Below are positions 30,901-36,850 of a DNA stretch of 64,000 nt, piece after piece. Made by a program: the position numbers and the translations under genes. Each line of letters opens with the position of its first letter. Position 1 is the stretch's first letter. Location of the stretch: the NCBI GenBank assembly GCA_023212645.1, contig JALBYC010000018.1, positions 166,640-230,639 on the forward strand, in the 5' to 3' direction. The notes beneath the pieces are model-generated. The model was not told the DNA's origin, did no database searches, and saw nothing but the letters and a program-made list of their open reading frames with translations. Source of the DNA: Farysia itapuensis (Eukaryota; Basidiomycota; Ustilaginomycetes; Ustilaginales; Ustilaginaceae).

Positions 30901-32021
30901 CTGCAGAACAGGAAGCACTGCTCCACGAAGACGGGAACGCAAAACACGTCGACGACAACATAGAAGACAAGAAGCAAGCCGAAGACGAAGACATGACACC
31001 TCTGCCCGATGACGTTCGAGATTCGGCAGATCACGCTATTCAAGATCAGCTGGACCTGTTCCGAGCGGCCGAGTCCTCGGAAGAGCGTCTAACGCAAGCC
31101 GGAGATTTGTGGCGCTCGTATGCAGCTCTCACGGCGGACCTTGCCTTTTCCTTGTGCGAGCAATTGCGTCTCGTACTGGCTCCTACGTTGGCCACTCGTC
31201 TGAACGGAGACTTCCGTACAGGCAAAAGACTCAACATGCGCAAGATTGTGCCGTTCATCGCATCCGACTTTGCCAAGGACAAGATCTGGCTCAGAAGAAC
31301 GAAGCCATCGTCGCGCGAGTACCAAGTCATGCTTGCAATCGATGACAGTCGAAGTATGTCTGAGTCTCGATCAGCTCATCTAGCGTATCAGACTCTGGCG
31401 CTGGTCACTGGAGCTCTCTCCCGACTAGAAGTTGGAGATATTTCCATTTGTCGATTCGGCGAAGAAGTGGACAGTCTCCACGACTTTGGAAAAGGCATCT
31501 TCAACGACCAGAACGGCGCTCATGTCATTGACAAGCTTGGGTTCCAGCAAAAGGGTACGAACGTACTCAAGCTCGTGGAAAAGTCCCTGGACTCACTGGC
31601 TGAAGCGCGAGCGAATCGATCGTCATCTTCTGCGTCTCAGGCAGCCGACCTGTGGCAACTGGAAATCATCATTTCCGATGGCATCTGTCAGGATCATGCC
31701 AAGCTTCGAGCGTTGCTGCGACGAGCCTCGGAACAGCGTGTCATGCTTGTCTTCGTCGTCATCGACTCTTTACAGCAGCAGCCATCTGCTGAAGGCACAA
31801 AACAACAGCGGCTGGAACAACAGCGAAGCTCTATTCTCGACATGAACAATGTGTCATACTACACCGACGCTAACGGCAAGCTGCAACTCAAGATGGAACG
31901 ATACATGGACACGTTCCCCTTCGAATACTATGTCGTCGTCCGCGAAGTAGACGCCTTACCCGAAGTTTTGTCCGCCACGCTGCGACAATGGGTCGAGAAG
32001 ATCCGCGAAACTGAAACGTGA
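15966..32021 (+). CDS. MDN1: Midasin, AAA ATPase of 60S ribosome maturation
   Basis: 5351 residues in one uninterrupted exon; yeast Mdn1/Rea1 has 4910. I start at the ATG at 15966, because the frame upstream has only TTG. Six AAA modules are visible by Walker A motifs: GPPSSGKSS (about residue 348), GETGTGKTT (743), GPTSAGKTS (1195), GETGAGKTS (1499), GSPGAGKTS (1909) and GPTGVGKTS (2220). Walker B motifs include LLDEINLA, VLDELNLA, LLDEISLA and LLDEMNLA. AAA1 has VLEDIDKA and AAA6 has LLDNANLC, degenerate forms I recall from other midasins. A long helical linker follows, then an extremely D/E/Q-rich region (about 4375-5010), then a C-terminal VWA/MIDAS domain with the DxSxS metal site in LAIDDSRSMSES. 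Midasin removes Rsa4 and Ytm1 assembly factors from pre-60S particles in nucleolus and nucleoplasm. Confidence 0.97.
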   Translation: MQATATASQFWPAIDLDIARSCELLCDNHPEDPRLAALRHNFIVSRELSVSDLLDQVSLLLLDAELIWDICGYFSPLLFDLAYRLLQCHDTNTDSATTARVLHCFALLIGVFPEVYDVVADFVTGVHFTGLSQRASAQSPEALNQLLLDTYRLAAASPFLLKDSRLAHSPNAWVHQLATSPNVHLPTRLLAQNLFALIHGLSESAKLDLHVHHLAAGRQTLPDLQSQDAIAGLLYQEEPLNVWILESEEFQRIRLAQKDSAGSGRRFHGEFRQKSRMHGLDYDEMVTGVKIFVKEEDLSMRVCVVGGVILSRTKPPGSLPSDFVETRGVSSTLSDVALHLSSGFPILLSGPPSSGKSSLIRHVAHLIKGQESLSNSSHILSIQLGDQSGVDAKQLLGSFVSSPSQPGKFEWSEGALTRAVRLGKWVVLEDIDKASSEVLSTVARLVEQLGPTKPLGYRPFIDLGNRGKVFAGSGFALFATRSVQPSSQKHSQPSRPTFLGSSHWSEILLSQPDEGDVQDILRAKHPLLSQRRATFVNCLVQTWYKLQRATLASPSTTSAAQAQHSFAPAGSVRFASLRDLIKWFRRVERLMAGELHLQDPLSNPLLQEEIFVEACDIFLGSVPPPPRPSTGTSGKTADRFSALVELLAEELNLSSERAWWTLRERRPELSVRTDSSTNGMHTQDGHESASRVKIGRCELPRRARAAAKRAPSINRQFALTKPSLFLLEQLTVAAALAEPVLLVGETGTGKTTVIQHLASLLGQPITALNLSQQTESGDLLGAFKPLDVKVPATELHDTWSSLFARTFSARRNARFVDAERKAFVSGKWARLAGLWRESVKLALSRKNSSAREDIAAPEDVNAQPASRKKRRTDEGIAPGSPAELDDAQTEGSLDREWQEFDQKARDFAIQHAGKKKNLVFSFVEGPLVKALRNGDWILLDEINLAAAETLDGLTGLLQSPTSSVTLTERGDLEPIPRHPNFRLFACMNPATDVGKKDLPANLRSRFTELYVPSPDSDREALTSIVDKYIGEHALGDRSAVMDVAECYAEIRRLATSHELADGANQRPHFSIRTLARALTFATDIAPQYGLRRSLWEGFIMAFTLLLDEDSARRVRTIIESQILVKAKNARAIAIFVPPAPKGAAEGKFVQVGPFWLPTGPLPLDTAEDYILTPSVQSKLVGLSRAALTRRFPVLVQGPTSAGKTSAVEYLARRTGHRFVRINNHEHTDIQEYIGSYASDPDTGKLSFQEGLLVRALRRGDWIVLDELNLAPTDVLEALNRLLDDNRELVIPETGEVVKPHPHFMLFATQNPPGLYAGRKVLSRAFRNRFLELHFDDVPRAELETILTNRCKIAPSYASRIVGVFEELQKRRQAGRVFDTKQAFVTLRDLFRWGNRDAMGYQQLAENGYMLIAERARRDEDKATVKEVIEKIMKIKLNLETLYCLEGPDSDAALARIGSGIGSAVIKTLEQSTIVRTSAFQRLVCLVATSLRYNEPVLLVGETGAGKTSVCEVLAAALGRDLHCVNCHQNTDTSDLLGGQRPLRNRAALQQNAKALALAEMAALSIPVALPSDCKIEDVSRAIEEVLTKMPHSESGSEEQFSGRERLQSALRAIYQSTALFEWQDGPLVQAMRSGDHVLLDEISLADDSVLERLNSVLEPARTLVLAEKATSSNQQASQNSTAQIVAQEGFQVLATMNPGGDYGKKELSPALRNRFTEIWVPHVDIRADLVQIINSQWKNSNLVQWTEKMIDFSDWFIHQVGGRDQSGLGLRDLLTWAAFMNTVCVAEVPVLSPTLAFAHGASLTIIDGLGALPATAAMSHSGLADLKTRCLFKLSTLIQPTEYIQTAPSLFEVKSSDVHLSIGPFSIVKGALQPSSEGHSFSFGAKTSASNAMRVMRALCVPNKSVLLEGSPGAGKTSLVTALAKAACRPLTRINLSDQTELVDLFGSDMPLENAGPGEFAWRDAAFLTAMQTGEWVLLDEMNLASQTVLEGLNSCLDHRGTVYVPELGRSFEKHPDFRIFAAQNPHHQGGGRKGLPKSFLNRFVKVHIEELTSDDILAICRHLFPSFEEEKLSKMIKFNFDLHHETVVRHSFGRIGAPWEFNLRDLLRWLELLHTDLGLNVLGDPIEHLASLYIQRFRTAADRKAARTLYSQAFDSEPLSEPRIVPTVTSRSIRVGHAIIKRSHTRSLDHRPSVLLQGQYASLETLMDCVHKQWLSILVGPTGVGKTSIVRLLAQLAGAHLVEIPMSSGTDTMDLIGTFEQFDPTTRLRTVLSRLLELTDANLGYVTCSLPEKLSVYISAHQTLSAQSGRISVSRPSKQDIYEIDNALAALQMVADALPTSAFSLALQTVQTAFLENVQTTDESKHTSGRFEWIDGPLLQALREGDWLLLDNANLCSASVLDRLNSLFETNGSLIISERGVVDGEVPVVRPHPNFRVFMCLDPRHGELSRAMRNRGIEIAMLDQKDKLANDLKRLQLLCNSQHVLRSPSPNISMQKTLMSEIVHNQKVRRGLVAHNLREVQPSDSPKHILAWAASQLSLRNSDLSSAVMSLYTTKLVDVDLVTNGSLLVRTSSTEANHLLRHLISSMASSTSESMLGALQYLRLTSPNNLAKVEAAILLASRKVSKSLSGSLPMDVRYDSQILRLLDSLEDSPRASSIWDLLSRSLLAVTHLRNIADSSKGRKAQALTVFERSALTGVRNVARRGDEATTAVQHVFPLAKSLASVVGSLLLSESCDIDVPVSTLQRSAELLRYAGFLEILCSTIELDYSSIQVLVRSMADLLREFEPSFQEKSEDLSNAIGLLGGSLRMDSGFAFHYMWDLFGADQGMRANLSRVLCDKISAAPTMPKDVLRNALDLAATLRLTNTESCSSTEIQELLNLGLQTVQIVQSETDKAYMRPNVTEQSNACVRESLFLNVVEVALKPLDAFLGLDLDRQRIFLRLLGQTESASVQTASVATKIVIWTSSNAPVQTRPQLPDLTWVQRLWNGPRHEGPAELLRPVLLHTLLESRDGTRTLLEKTLHDSSVRRLMQSAGLSMPASSPPRLETLRVILTDFVRTVTGKLLAVLREDDNNVLLDLPRTLVRLCAHFAEATSGQSGSDSSAELKQEWSSFLSEAVNLTEKDSLNTTALGQCWVSLSLTMLRLYLPNVAIDPIVSRQTMSSFNDYCRKQIRSTIALEEAREEMVTGHKDNQVISDLHVELDLVERRTAGQKEGQSGAWRKPDLKLLSQLYREVHSFCREVISPAKMGDLSASIRSGLDDYAEQRENNLQASVSAFALRLRTYFSTLRDIVEPVYASLLQLQLGFRIMVQGVRTASMDADASQRSEVVKSLVTFPTSLSSQRFRDLKAPAQFRPKPANYAAPLLVLSAASLAFDCTRIGNLMIRSRFALQHLSRTYEQIFHLWTLDRERLKLDEEEASSLYKSRKIEEAIEMDADAEEKEFKSLFPEYDDDVLESTEQPWHGHETADAKDQAGKKVLLPCDLFIPILHVHNRLFGKSVTGSGRDIYESHRVELVSKMIRKHYASWSEELDKVGAAFGLSLAVQHSEAASASTSQSHFNFYLDPRPSETSKATVIVQELRDRLSALISDWPEQMVLQHIRDRCDAVLRLDANSPVARILSALEQLLTHTEDWEGFASSETSIKANREKLSAQLIEWRRLELSCWAELLNSQAQTFEDGVAEWWFRIYEILIRGTRAAASESPASLEKHLESLIDAVDQFIRSSPLGQFEARLVLLESYATFMDLLVRFAPPNDSTGFKETRLVLQNVTSFFRQFSDRISATLQSQRAVLEKDITNFIKLASWKDINIHALKQSAAKTHRQLHKTIRKFRDVLRQPVDPILAAHLDALSRKDMPAIRLEDLTRQMASLHGPTWAEVTQDAQTAAPEHIRNLPKTLNVLTKMSTDKLLPTLMSPDIGLAMSDLADEIVDRQQQLAKLTPAFAKEDNEKAIKSLIARKRKAWSDLLKELRRIGFSSFLKTDVANANQSLMHVYTQPLLLSACPPSLEQGPFSDLEHFYFRLLASLPKVRGSLQDHNPDLSTSELQRGINYIEHVTSLILQERGRIHRQLQTLAILEEVASRLQILHSPEVDSLVRAASKSPFSSSVEFLARLESGLGEMIKLAPGLLKVSAFSQVGGDAFLTRLVSAQSSLAGHRCVLQKIAGNTISASGLYFLTNKEMLAMDAAEQCVQEVETYLASGQQDLPALESVLEPTRTWIAEDLRCFDRCRNALTRSMDVDDPDAADVSTDLVTEGDHLISSVLQIAQDVRSSHMSKSEGEVDDLPEKAISLDIQRLERQQACLRSDSMLSSVINFLDLAQDHSNGEAIVRSQLARVYPFIHEYCELLRGHIVSSANLSKCLLKIDHVLCNLMVALATKGFCKPPEEQKDEDGQGDGEDQLEGGTGLADGSGAKDITDQMDDEDEIEELQKDDPLDQGDDGEEKTEREKNAKEADQDFGGDMEDVSVDGDEEEGEEQENDEDQPEEAVGEVDPLDPNAVDEKMWDGNDDKDEGKSDSNDKADKDLGGEDADQKAEAAPKPEGSNAADDKNQSKEQAGEKAEDQADDAQQKQLDKALPEDAEQETENQNDAQEENGDDLGNSDVEEEEEAEGGAEGGGRQMDQEADLGENLDLNDDIDMTGDSQKGDGDSDEDMDDLSDLDQPPEDQGTEQRPHNKGLDDMVDEDPAVNDQSDASDGEDNAAPDAGDEKTVSKEDGDEAMEEEGVDDENDDIAPNSDQKLQPVGDMTEDQADPFDLDAFDQGADDGGQDQSANQQQSSRSKQGRRVEAQSQNMDADNGRQDQEDASEAAEQDDSSRSAGEKGSKAQKAKDKDTSSDAKSQGEENDEMNPMRSMGNALEEFRRRLEEIQAARQDEEEVLGEKAEPDGEGIPEDGEVEHVANDDNAELQAVGAAKEQDELQKLGELGLEDQDESMAAKPRGEGSKEEDESEQRGPQPLPEQPEQQSEVKRDGQQKAFMPSDLRPSTITAEQEALLHEDGNAKHVDDNIEDKKQAEDEDMTPLPDDVRDSADHAIQDQLDLFRAAESSEERLTQAGDLWRSYAALTADLAFSLCEQLRLVLAPTLATRLNGDFRTGKRLNMRKIVPFIASDFAKDKIWLRRTKPSSREYQVMLAIDDSRSMSESRSAHLAYQTLALVTGALSRLEVGDISICRFGEEVDSLHDFGKGIFNDQNGAHVIDKLGFQQKGTNVLKLVEKSLDSLAEARANRSSSSASQAADLWQLEIIISDGICQDHAKLRALLRRASEQRVMLVFVVIDSLQQQPSAEGTKQQRLEQQRSSILDMNNVSYYTDANGKLQLKMERYMDTFPFEYYVVVREVDALPEVLSATLRQWVEKIRETET

Positions 32022-32130
32022 TCCCTCACAACATAGAAAGCATATCTCAAAAGCATTTGCAATGCAGCAGTAATTAGAGCAGTGTACAATTACAAGACGG
32101 GCTGGCAATCAGTGCTGAGAATGAGTGTTT

Positions 32131-33531
32131 TCAACGTCGTATTAGTGAAGGGGGCCCACCTGAGCGGAGAGGTGGAGCTTTGCCGTGAATTCCGCGATAT
32201 GCCATGCCACCAATTGGCAGTGATGCGTTGTACGCAGTTGGCGGGGGCAAAGTCGATGAAGGTTGAGCTGAAACGTATGCAGGTACCGTAGCAGCTGCAA
32301 CTTGCCCTGCTTCCTGACGCTTGCGTTCGCGTTCTGCAGTTTTCCAAGCGGATCGGATATCGGCTGCCGCGCTGACGAGTTGATCGGCGTCCACTCCGTC
32401 CTTGATTGAGCGAAGGATTTTATCAACAATTGACTTGTGATTGCCGTGGTGTTTGTCATCCCTGATTCGCATCATTCGCCACCTTGGAGGTAAGACGAGG
32501 TCCTGTGATGCATAAGGCTCTGTCGAAGGAGATGGGTCCAAGCACCAGAAGCACTCGATGATGCGGTCGTCGAACTGCTCGCCAGACTCCACCATCTGTC
32601 TCCACTCGGCAGGCTCGACCCAAAGCTCATCAAAGAACTCGTACTGTTCTGGTCCCGAGTCACCTGCGTACTGATGCAGCTCAAAGAAGGGCATCACCGT
32701 CAGGTCTGGAAGGTTGCCGCGTGGGTCTCGATCGAGATCGGGAGGGAATCGAAGAACCAGTTTGAAGTCGATGGTATTTTCTGAAGGTGGTTTCCACTTT
32801 AGGATCTTAGGATCTGTGCCCATCACGTAGCCGCTGTTTAAGCAGGTGAAGATCAGACCATCATTACCATGCAGAAGATTCGGGACTGTATCGTACAGCA
32901 CCTTCTGGATGCCGTATGACAGATCCATTTTCTTGACCTGCACTTGGAATGGCTGACGGGCCGCTATTGACGGGTTCCTCTTAAGATGCTGGGCATAAGG
33001 GGGGTAGACGTAGGAATTGAGTCGACCGTACCGTTTGCTAAGCGGTCTGCTGGATAGCAGCTCGCGATCCAGAACAATTAGGTCAAAAAGAAGAAGCACT
33101 AGTTGTTCTTTGCCGTCGTGGTCGGTATCTATGACTAGCTCGCCATCCATCAGAGTGTGATTTCGCATACCATTGACGTGTACCGCATCAGGCGCCTGCG
33201 GTTGATGATGGGGAAAGACAAGGCCAGGCACCTTGTAGTATTCATTCTTTCGGTCAATCAGGAACACTTCTTGAATGCCGGTCGATGCTGGAATCACTAT
33301 GAGGATGAGTACGCGTAGACCATCTGACTTTTCACAAACCCAGTAATCTTCCGATTTGAGTAAACCAATGGAAGCCGTGTCGAACGAGACTGGCTGTGCT
33401 CCGGGAAAGCGCGAGTGGTTCAAATGGCACAGATCACGTACGTGATCACGGAGGAAACCGAGGATCTGCGGATCGTCAACTTTGGTGCCGGGAAGTGTGG
33501 GAACGCTGGACGCATGACCTGGCGGCGCCAT
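32131..33531 (-). CDS. CEG1: mRNA capping enzyme, GTP:RNA guanylyltransferase
   Basis: 466 residues from the ATG at 33529-33531; the frame extends 22 codons upstream only from a TTG. The nucleotidyltransferase motif I is CEKSDGLR, with the GMP-accepting Lys at about residue 68, near the position in yeast Ceg1 (Lys70). Other motifs are visible: FLIDRKNEYYKV (motif III), LMDGELVID (IIIa), GNDGLIFTCLNSGYVMGTDP (IV), ILKWKPPSENTIDFKL (V) and IIECFWCLDPS with WRMMRIRDDK (OB-fold motif VI area). The C-terminus is a Pro/Ala-rich tail. As in other fungi, the triphosphatase would be a separate subunit. The gene converges on MDN1, with 109 bp between the stops. Confidence 0.95.
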   Translation of the reverse strand: MAPPGHASSVPTLPGTKVDDPQILGFLRDHVRDLCHLNHSRFPGAQPVSFDTASIGLLKSEDYWVCEKSDGLRVLILIVIPASTGIQEVFLIDRKNEYYKVPGLVFPHHQPQAPDAVHVNGMRNHTLMDGELVIDTDHDGKEQLVLLLFDLIVLDRELLSSRPLSKRYGRLNSYVYPPYAQHLKRNPSIAARQPFQVQVKKMDLSYGIQKVLYDTVPNLLHGNDGLIFTCLNSGYVMGTDPKILKWKPPSENTIDFKLVLRFPPDLDRDPRGNLPDLTVMPFFELHQYAGDSGPEQYEFFDELWVEPAEWRQMVESGEQFDDRIIECFWCLDPSPSTEPYASQDLVLPPRWRMMRIRDDKHHGNHKSIVDKILRSIKDGVDADQLVSAAADIRSAWKTAERERKRQEAGQVAAATVPAYVSAQPSSTLPPPTAYNASLPIGGMAYRGIHGKAPPLRSGGPPSLIRR

Positions 33532-34170
33532 GGTCACACTAATGTAGCGAGCCCTTTGCAGACAAGCTGACTTGCGTCCAGCACTGAATCGGATCAACCA
33601 ATAAGACTGTTATGGGCTTGACAGCTTGACACAGACGATTCAGAAGAGTCACAGAGAGCGTCCAGACACAAAGTCCGATTCCCGAGAAACACTGCTTTCG
33701 TGCGAGATTTTACTAGCAGCGTAGACCAATCATCTCTCTAGTGTGAGTCACAGTCACAGTACTCTAAACACTCACAACTGGCAGCGGGCCAAGCTGCTGT
33801 CACTCACCTAGCTCGCTGCTTGTTTGCGAACGAAAGGTCAAGCACCAAACAAAGTTGCACAGCAATACTCTCGTTCGGAACATAGCACCATCCGATTAGC
33901 GTGAGTTTGGCGCAGATGAAAGGCAGAGAGGGCCCGCCGGCTAGACCAACCTGGAAATGTATTCTGAGGCTGTGAGCCTTAATTCAAGATTAAATGGTGA
34001 TTTACGCGTCTGCCGTATTTTAAACCACGGGAATCGAGATTACATCTCGGTCGTCCACCTGGCTCTATTCGCCCCACCACCATCCCGTCGCATCACTTCT
34101 CGTATCCCTGTCGGTCTAATCCATCCATCCCTACAGCGAGCTCGCAGAACACCGCACTACCTCAACCAAC
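33532..34170. promoter_or_regulatory. Divergent promoter region (CEG1 / CYSTM gene)
   Basis: 639 bp between start codons. I see no conserved open frame or RNA gene. The last 80 bp before the CYSTM ATG are C-rich with CCATCCATCC and CAACC motifs, as is usual for fungal leaders. Confidence 0.3.
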
Positions 34171-34854
34171 ATGTCAGCCAAGGACTATTACGGCGGCGGT
34201 GCCGGCGGAGGTGAACGAGGTATGTAGAGACAAGCGGGCCACGATGCTGCTTTCCAGAGTCGATATGAGACAAAGTGTTTTCAAGGATAGGCAGCGCACG
34301 ACGCCGCCGAAGCTGCATCTGCTCGCTGGTCAAAGTGATGAGCTCGGACGTCAGTCGCCTACCATCTCGCTTGCATAGCGTTGCATCCGGAGTATCTGCG
34401 CGCATCGTGGCAACGATTCTGCTTGCAGCAGGCACCGTCTCATCGCCTTTGCGTTGTGTTCCCAGGCATCGTGCTTACTAACGCCAACCGTGATTGCTTC
34501 CCGTTTCGCAGGTTACCCTCAACAAGGCTACGGCGGCCAGCCCCAACAAGGTTACTACCCACCTCCTCCCCAGCAGGCCTACGGTGGTCAACAGGGCTAC
34601 GGTGGCCCTCAGCAAGGATACGGCGGTCAACAGCAGTACTACCCGCAACCCCAGCCGCAACCTGTCTACGTCCAGCAGCCTCCGCAAAAGAAAGGCGGTG
34701 GTGGAGGCGGAGGCGCCTGCTGTGCATGCTGTGCCGGTATGCTTGCCTGTTGCTGTCTCGAAGACCTCTGTCTGGGTAAGTTTTGTGCCGCTTGATACGA
34801 TATAAGGCAAGCAGCTGTCTGACCGCCTCTTGTTCAACAGATTGCATGTTCTAA
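34171..34854 (+). CDS. CYSTM-type small protein, Gly/Tyr/Gln-rich
   Basis: Three exons: 34171-34219, 34512-34775 and 34841-34854. Introns are 292 bp (GTATGT...CAG) and 65 bp (GTAAGT...CAG). The product is 108 residues. The N-terminal two thirds is a repetitive GYGGQQ/GYPQQ low-complexity stretch. A poly-Gly linker follows, then a cysteine-rich C-terminus (ACCACCAGMLACCC, then LEDLCLDCMF) typical of the CYSTM (cysteine-rich transmembrane) module. CYSTM proteins are tail-anchored or palmitoylated at the plasma membrane and often linked to stress tolerance. The last exon encodes only four residues, including the conserved DCMF end. The join was chosen because it restores that C-terminus. Confidence 0.85.
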
Positions 34855-35180
34855 ACCTGAGGCTTCTCTTTGTACACGCTACTAGAACCTTTCAGCTGTT
34901 CTAAGGCACCCTGTCAGGAAATATTGCTATCCTCTTTCCACCACAGTCTTCTTTTGTCTCCTTCCTGGACTGTTTGTTCCACTTTGTCTCAGCCCAGACG
35001 TTTATGACTTCTTTGTAGATACTATCATCTTTGTTGACCCAGAATGTCACTGCTCGACCTATATTACATGAGCTGACATAATCAAGGCTGGAACTCCACA
35101 AGTCGATCACCGTTACGCGTATTTCTGCTGATGCACAGATTGATGGAGCGGTGAGGTGTTGCTCTTGCATTGCACTCACG
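34855..35180. other. Intergenic region CYSTM / PRE2
   Basis: 326 bp of 3' untranslated sequence and PRE2 promoter. I looked for a proteasome-associated control element (GGTGGCAAA) and did not see an exact copy. No gene found. Confidence 0.3.
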
Positions 35181-36287
35181 ATGAACTCGATACTGTCGCG
35201 ATTCGACCATGCGGGTCCGTCCGCGTCAATGGCTGACGACTACGATGGATTGTCTGCCTCCCAGCACCAAATAATGGGCACGCCGGGCCAGTTTGACCTG
35301 CCCAACATGGACCCTGCCACATTCCTGTCGCACTATACCGACGTTGACTCGTCCAATCCAGGTGCCAAGATCAAGCTTGCTCATGGTACCACCACTCTCG
35401 CCTTCCGCTTCAAAGGCGGCATCATCGTATGTGTTGACTCGCGAGCCACGGCGGGCAGCTACATCGCCTCCGGAACTGTCAAGAAGGTGATTGAGATCAA
35501 TCCGTATCTCTTGGGAACAATGGCTGGTGGCGCAGCAGACTGTCAATACTGGGAGACGTATCTCGGAATCCAATGTCGATTGCACGAACTCCGAAACAAG
35601 GAGCGCATCTCGGTCGCCGCAGCAAGCAAGTATCTCAGCAACTTAGTGTACGGATACAAGGGCATGGGACTGTCAATGGGCACAATGATTTGCGGTTGGG
35701 ATAAGACTGGCCCCGCACTCTTTTATGTTGACTCTGACGGCACACGTCTCAAAGGCGACGTCTTCAGCGTCGGCTCCGGTTCCACCTTTGCATACGGTGT
35801 GCTGGATCAAGAATACAAGTGGGACTTGTCCGACGAGGCTGCACAAGAGCTTGGTCGACGATCCATCTATGCTGCTGCCCATCGAGATGCGTACTCTGGT
35901 AACGTAAGTAAGAGCCTGTGCCAAGAATTGCTCTGACCAGTAGTATTGACGCCCTTTCCCTTGCTTACAGACCGTGAATCTGTATCACGTCCGCGAAAAC
36001 GGGTGGAAGTTCATTGACAACTACGATGTATCCAACTGTAAGTCTGCGTGGCACTGCGAACTTTTCGTACAATTCATTGACCAGTTCGTCCCCTCATCAC
36101 AGTGCATTACGATGGTCCGGGTGACAAGGTGCCAGGTGCGCCAGGCGGAGGCTATGGCTACGAAGTTCGGTCCAAGGGTCTTAGTTCCAAGCTCGAGGCA
36201 CAACCAGGTCAGGACGTCGGCGGCCAGGGCGGACGTTTTGCAGACGAGCAACCCCTTGCTGCGCAAATCAACCCTGAACAAGCATGA
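35181..36287 (+). CDS. PRE2: 20S proteasome subunit beta5 (chymotrypsin-like)
   Basis: Three exons: 35181-35903, 35971-36037 and 36103-36287, with introns of 67 and 65 bp (GTAAGT donors, CAG acceptors). The 324-residue precursor has a 69-residue propeptide ending KLAHG, cleaved before Thr70 ([11 protein letters not shown]). Relative to mature Thr1, Asp17 and Lys33 fall at the expected places (CVDSRATAG and GTVKK). The core matches beta5 ([49 protein letters not shown] then TVNLYHV). The C-terminal extension after the third exon junction is Gly/Ser/Gln-rich and longer than in yeast Pre2 (287 aa). This subunit gives the chymotrypsin-like activity of the proteasome. Confidence 0.96.
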
Positions 36288-36850
36288 TCCTCTCAATACA
36301 ATCCGTTCAATGGTACATGCCGAACTCCGAGATGCGTGCGCTGATGTGAGCTATGCTGTGAAGCCTGTGATTCGTCGCACTTTAAGATTACCGTCGCTTG
36401 TACAAGCGAAATGCTGTGGTGAGGTGTCGCTTAGCGGGTTTCGGAAATCTCATATTCCGTCCTGTCAAATTATGAGCCGATGGCGCCGATGGTTCCTCCG
36501 CACTGTTCTTTTTCCCCACAAGTATCAACGTACGGGTATGCATCGAACGGAAATGCAACACAATGCAGCTTTTCTTGCTTCTGATACATTGCTTAGCGAG
36601 TTGCTGCTCGTCAAGCTCGCCTAGCGTCAAGCCCGACGAAATCCTTGCCAGTCATGTTGTGCCAAGAAGAAGTACCGGCCTTTTTGTGTCTGTGCTAGTC
36701 CTGCGTCTCGAGACACTTGTCGGGTAATTGTGGGGTTGTGGGGTGGCAAGCGTCGACTCGTCTGGCTGTGCGGGATGCAGATATATAGATGCCAGGAATC
36801 TAACCAAGTAGGTACCCAGCGTTGCACTGAAAGCCTCCATCAACTTCAAG
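36288..36850. promoter_or_regulatory. GH5 promoter region with CGGNAATCT, GTGGGG and TATA motifs
   Basis: This 563-bp stretch between PRE2 and the GH5 gene holds AGATTACCG at 36385-36393 (CGGTAATCT on the minus strand), CGGAAATCT at 36442-36450, two GTGGGG boxes at 36730-36735 and 36738-36743 (CreA/Mig1-like), and TATATA at 36782-36787, 64-69 bp before the ATG. The first CGGNAATCT copy may lie within the PRE2 3'UTR. Confidence 0.55.

Noticed and set aside
29166..31043. Several hydrophobic or basic frames antisense or frame-shifted to the midasin acidic region
   Set aside because: By-products of the D/E-rich codon bias; none has start context or domain.
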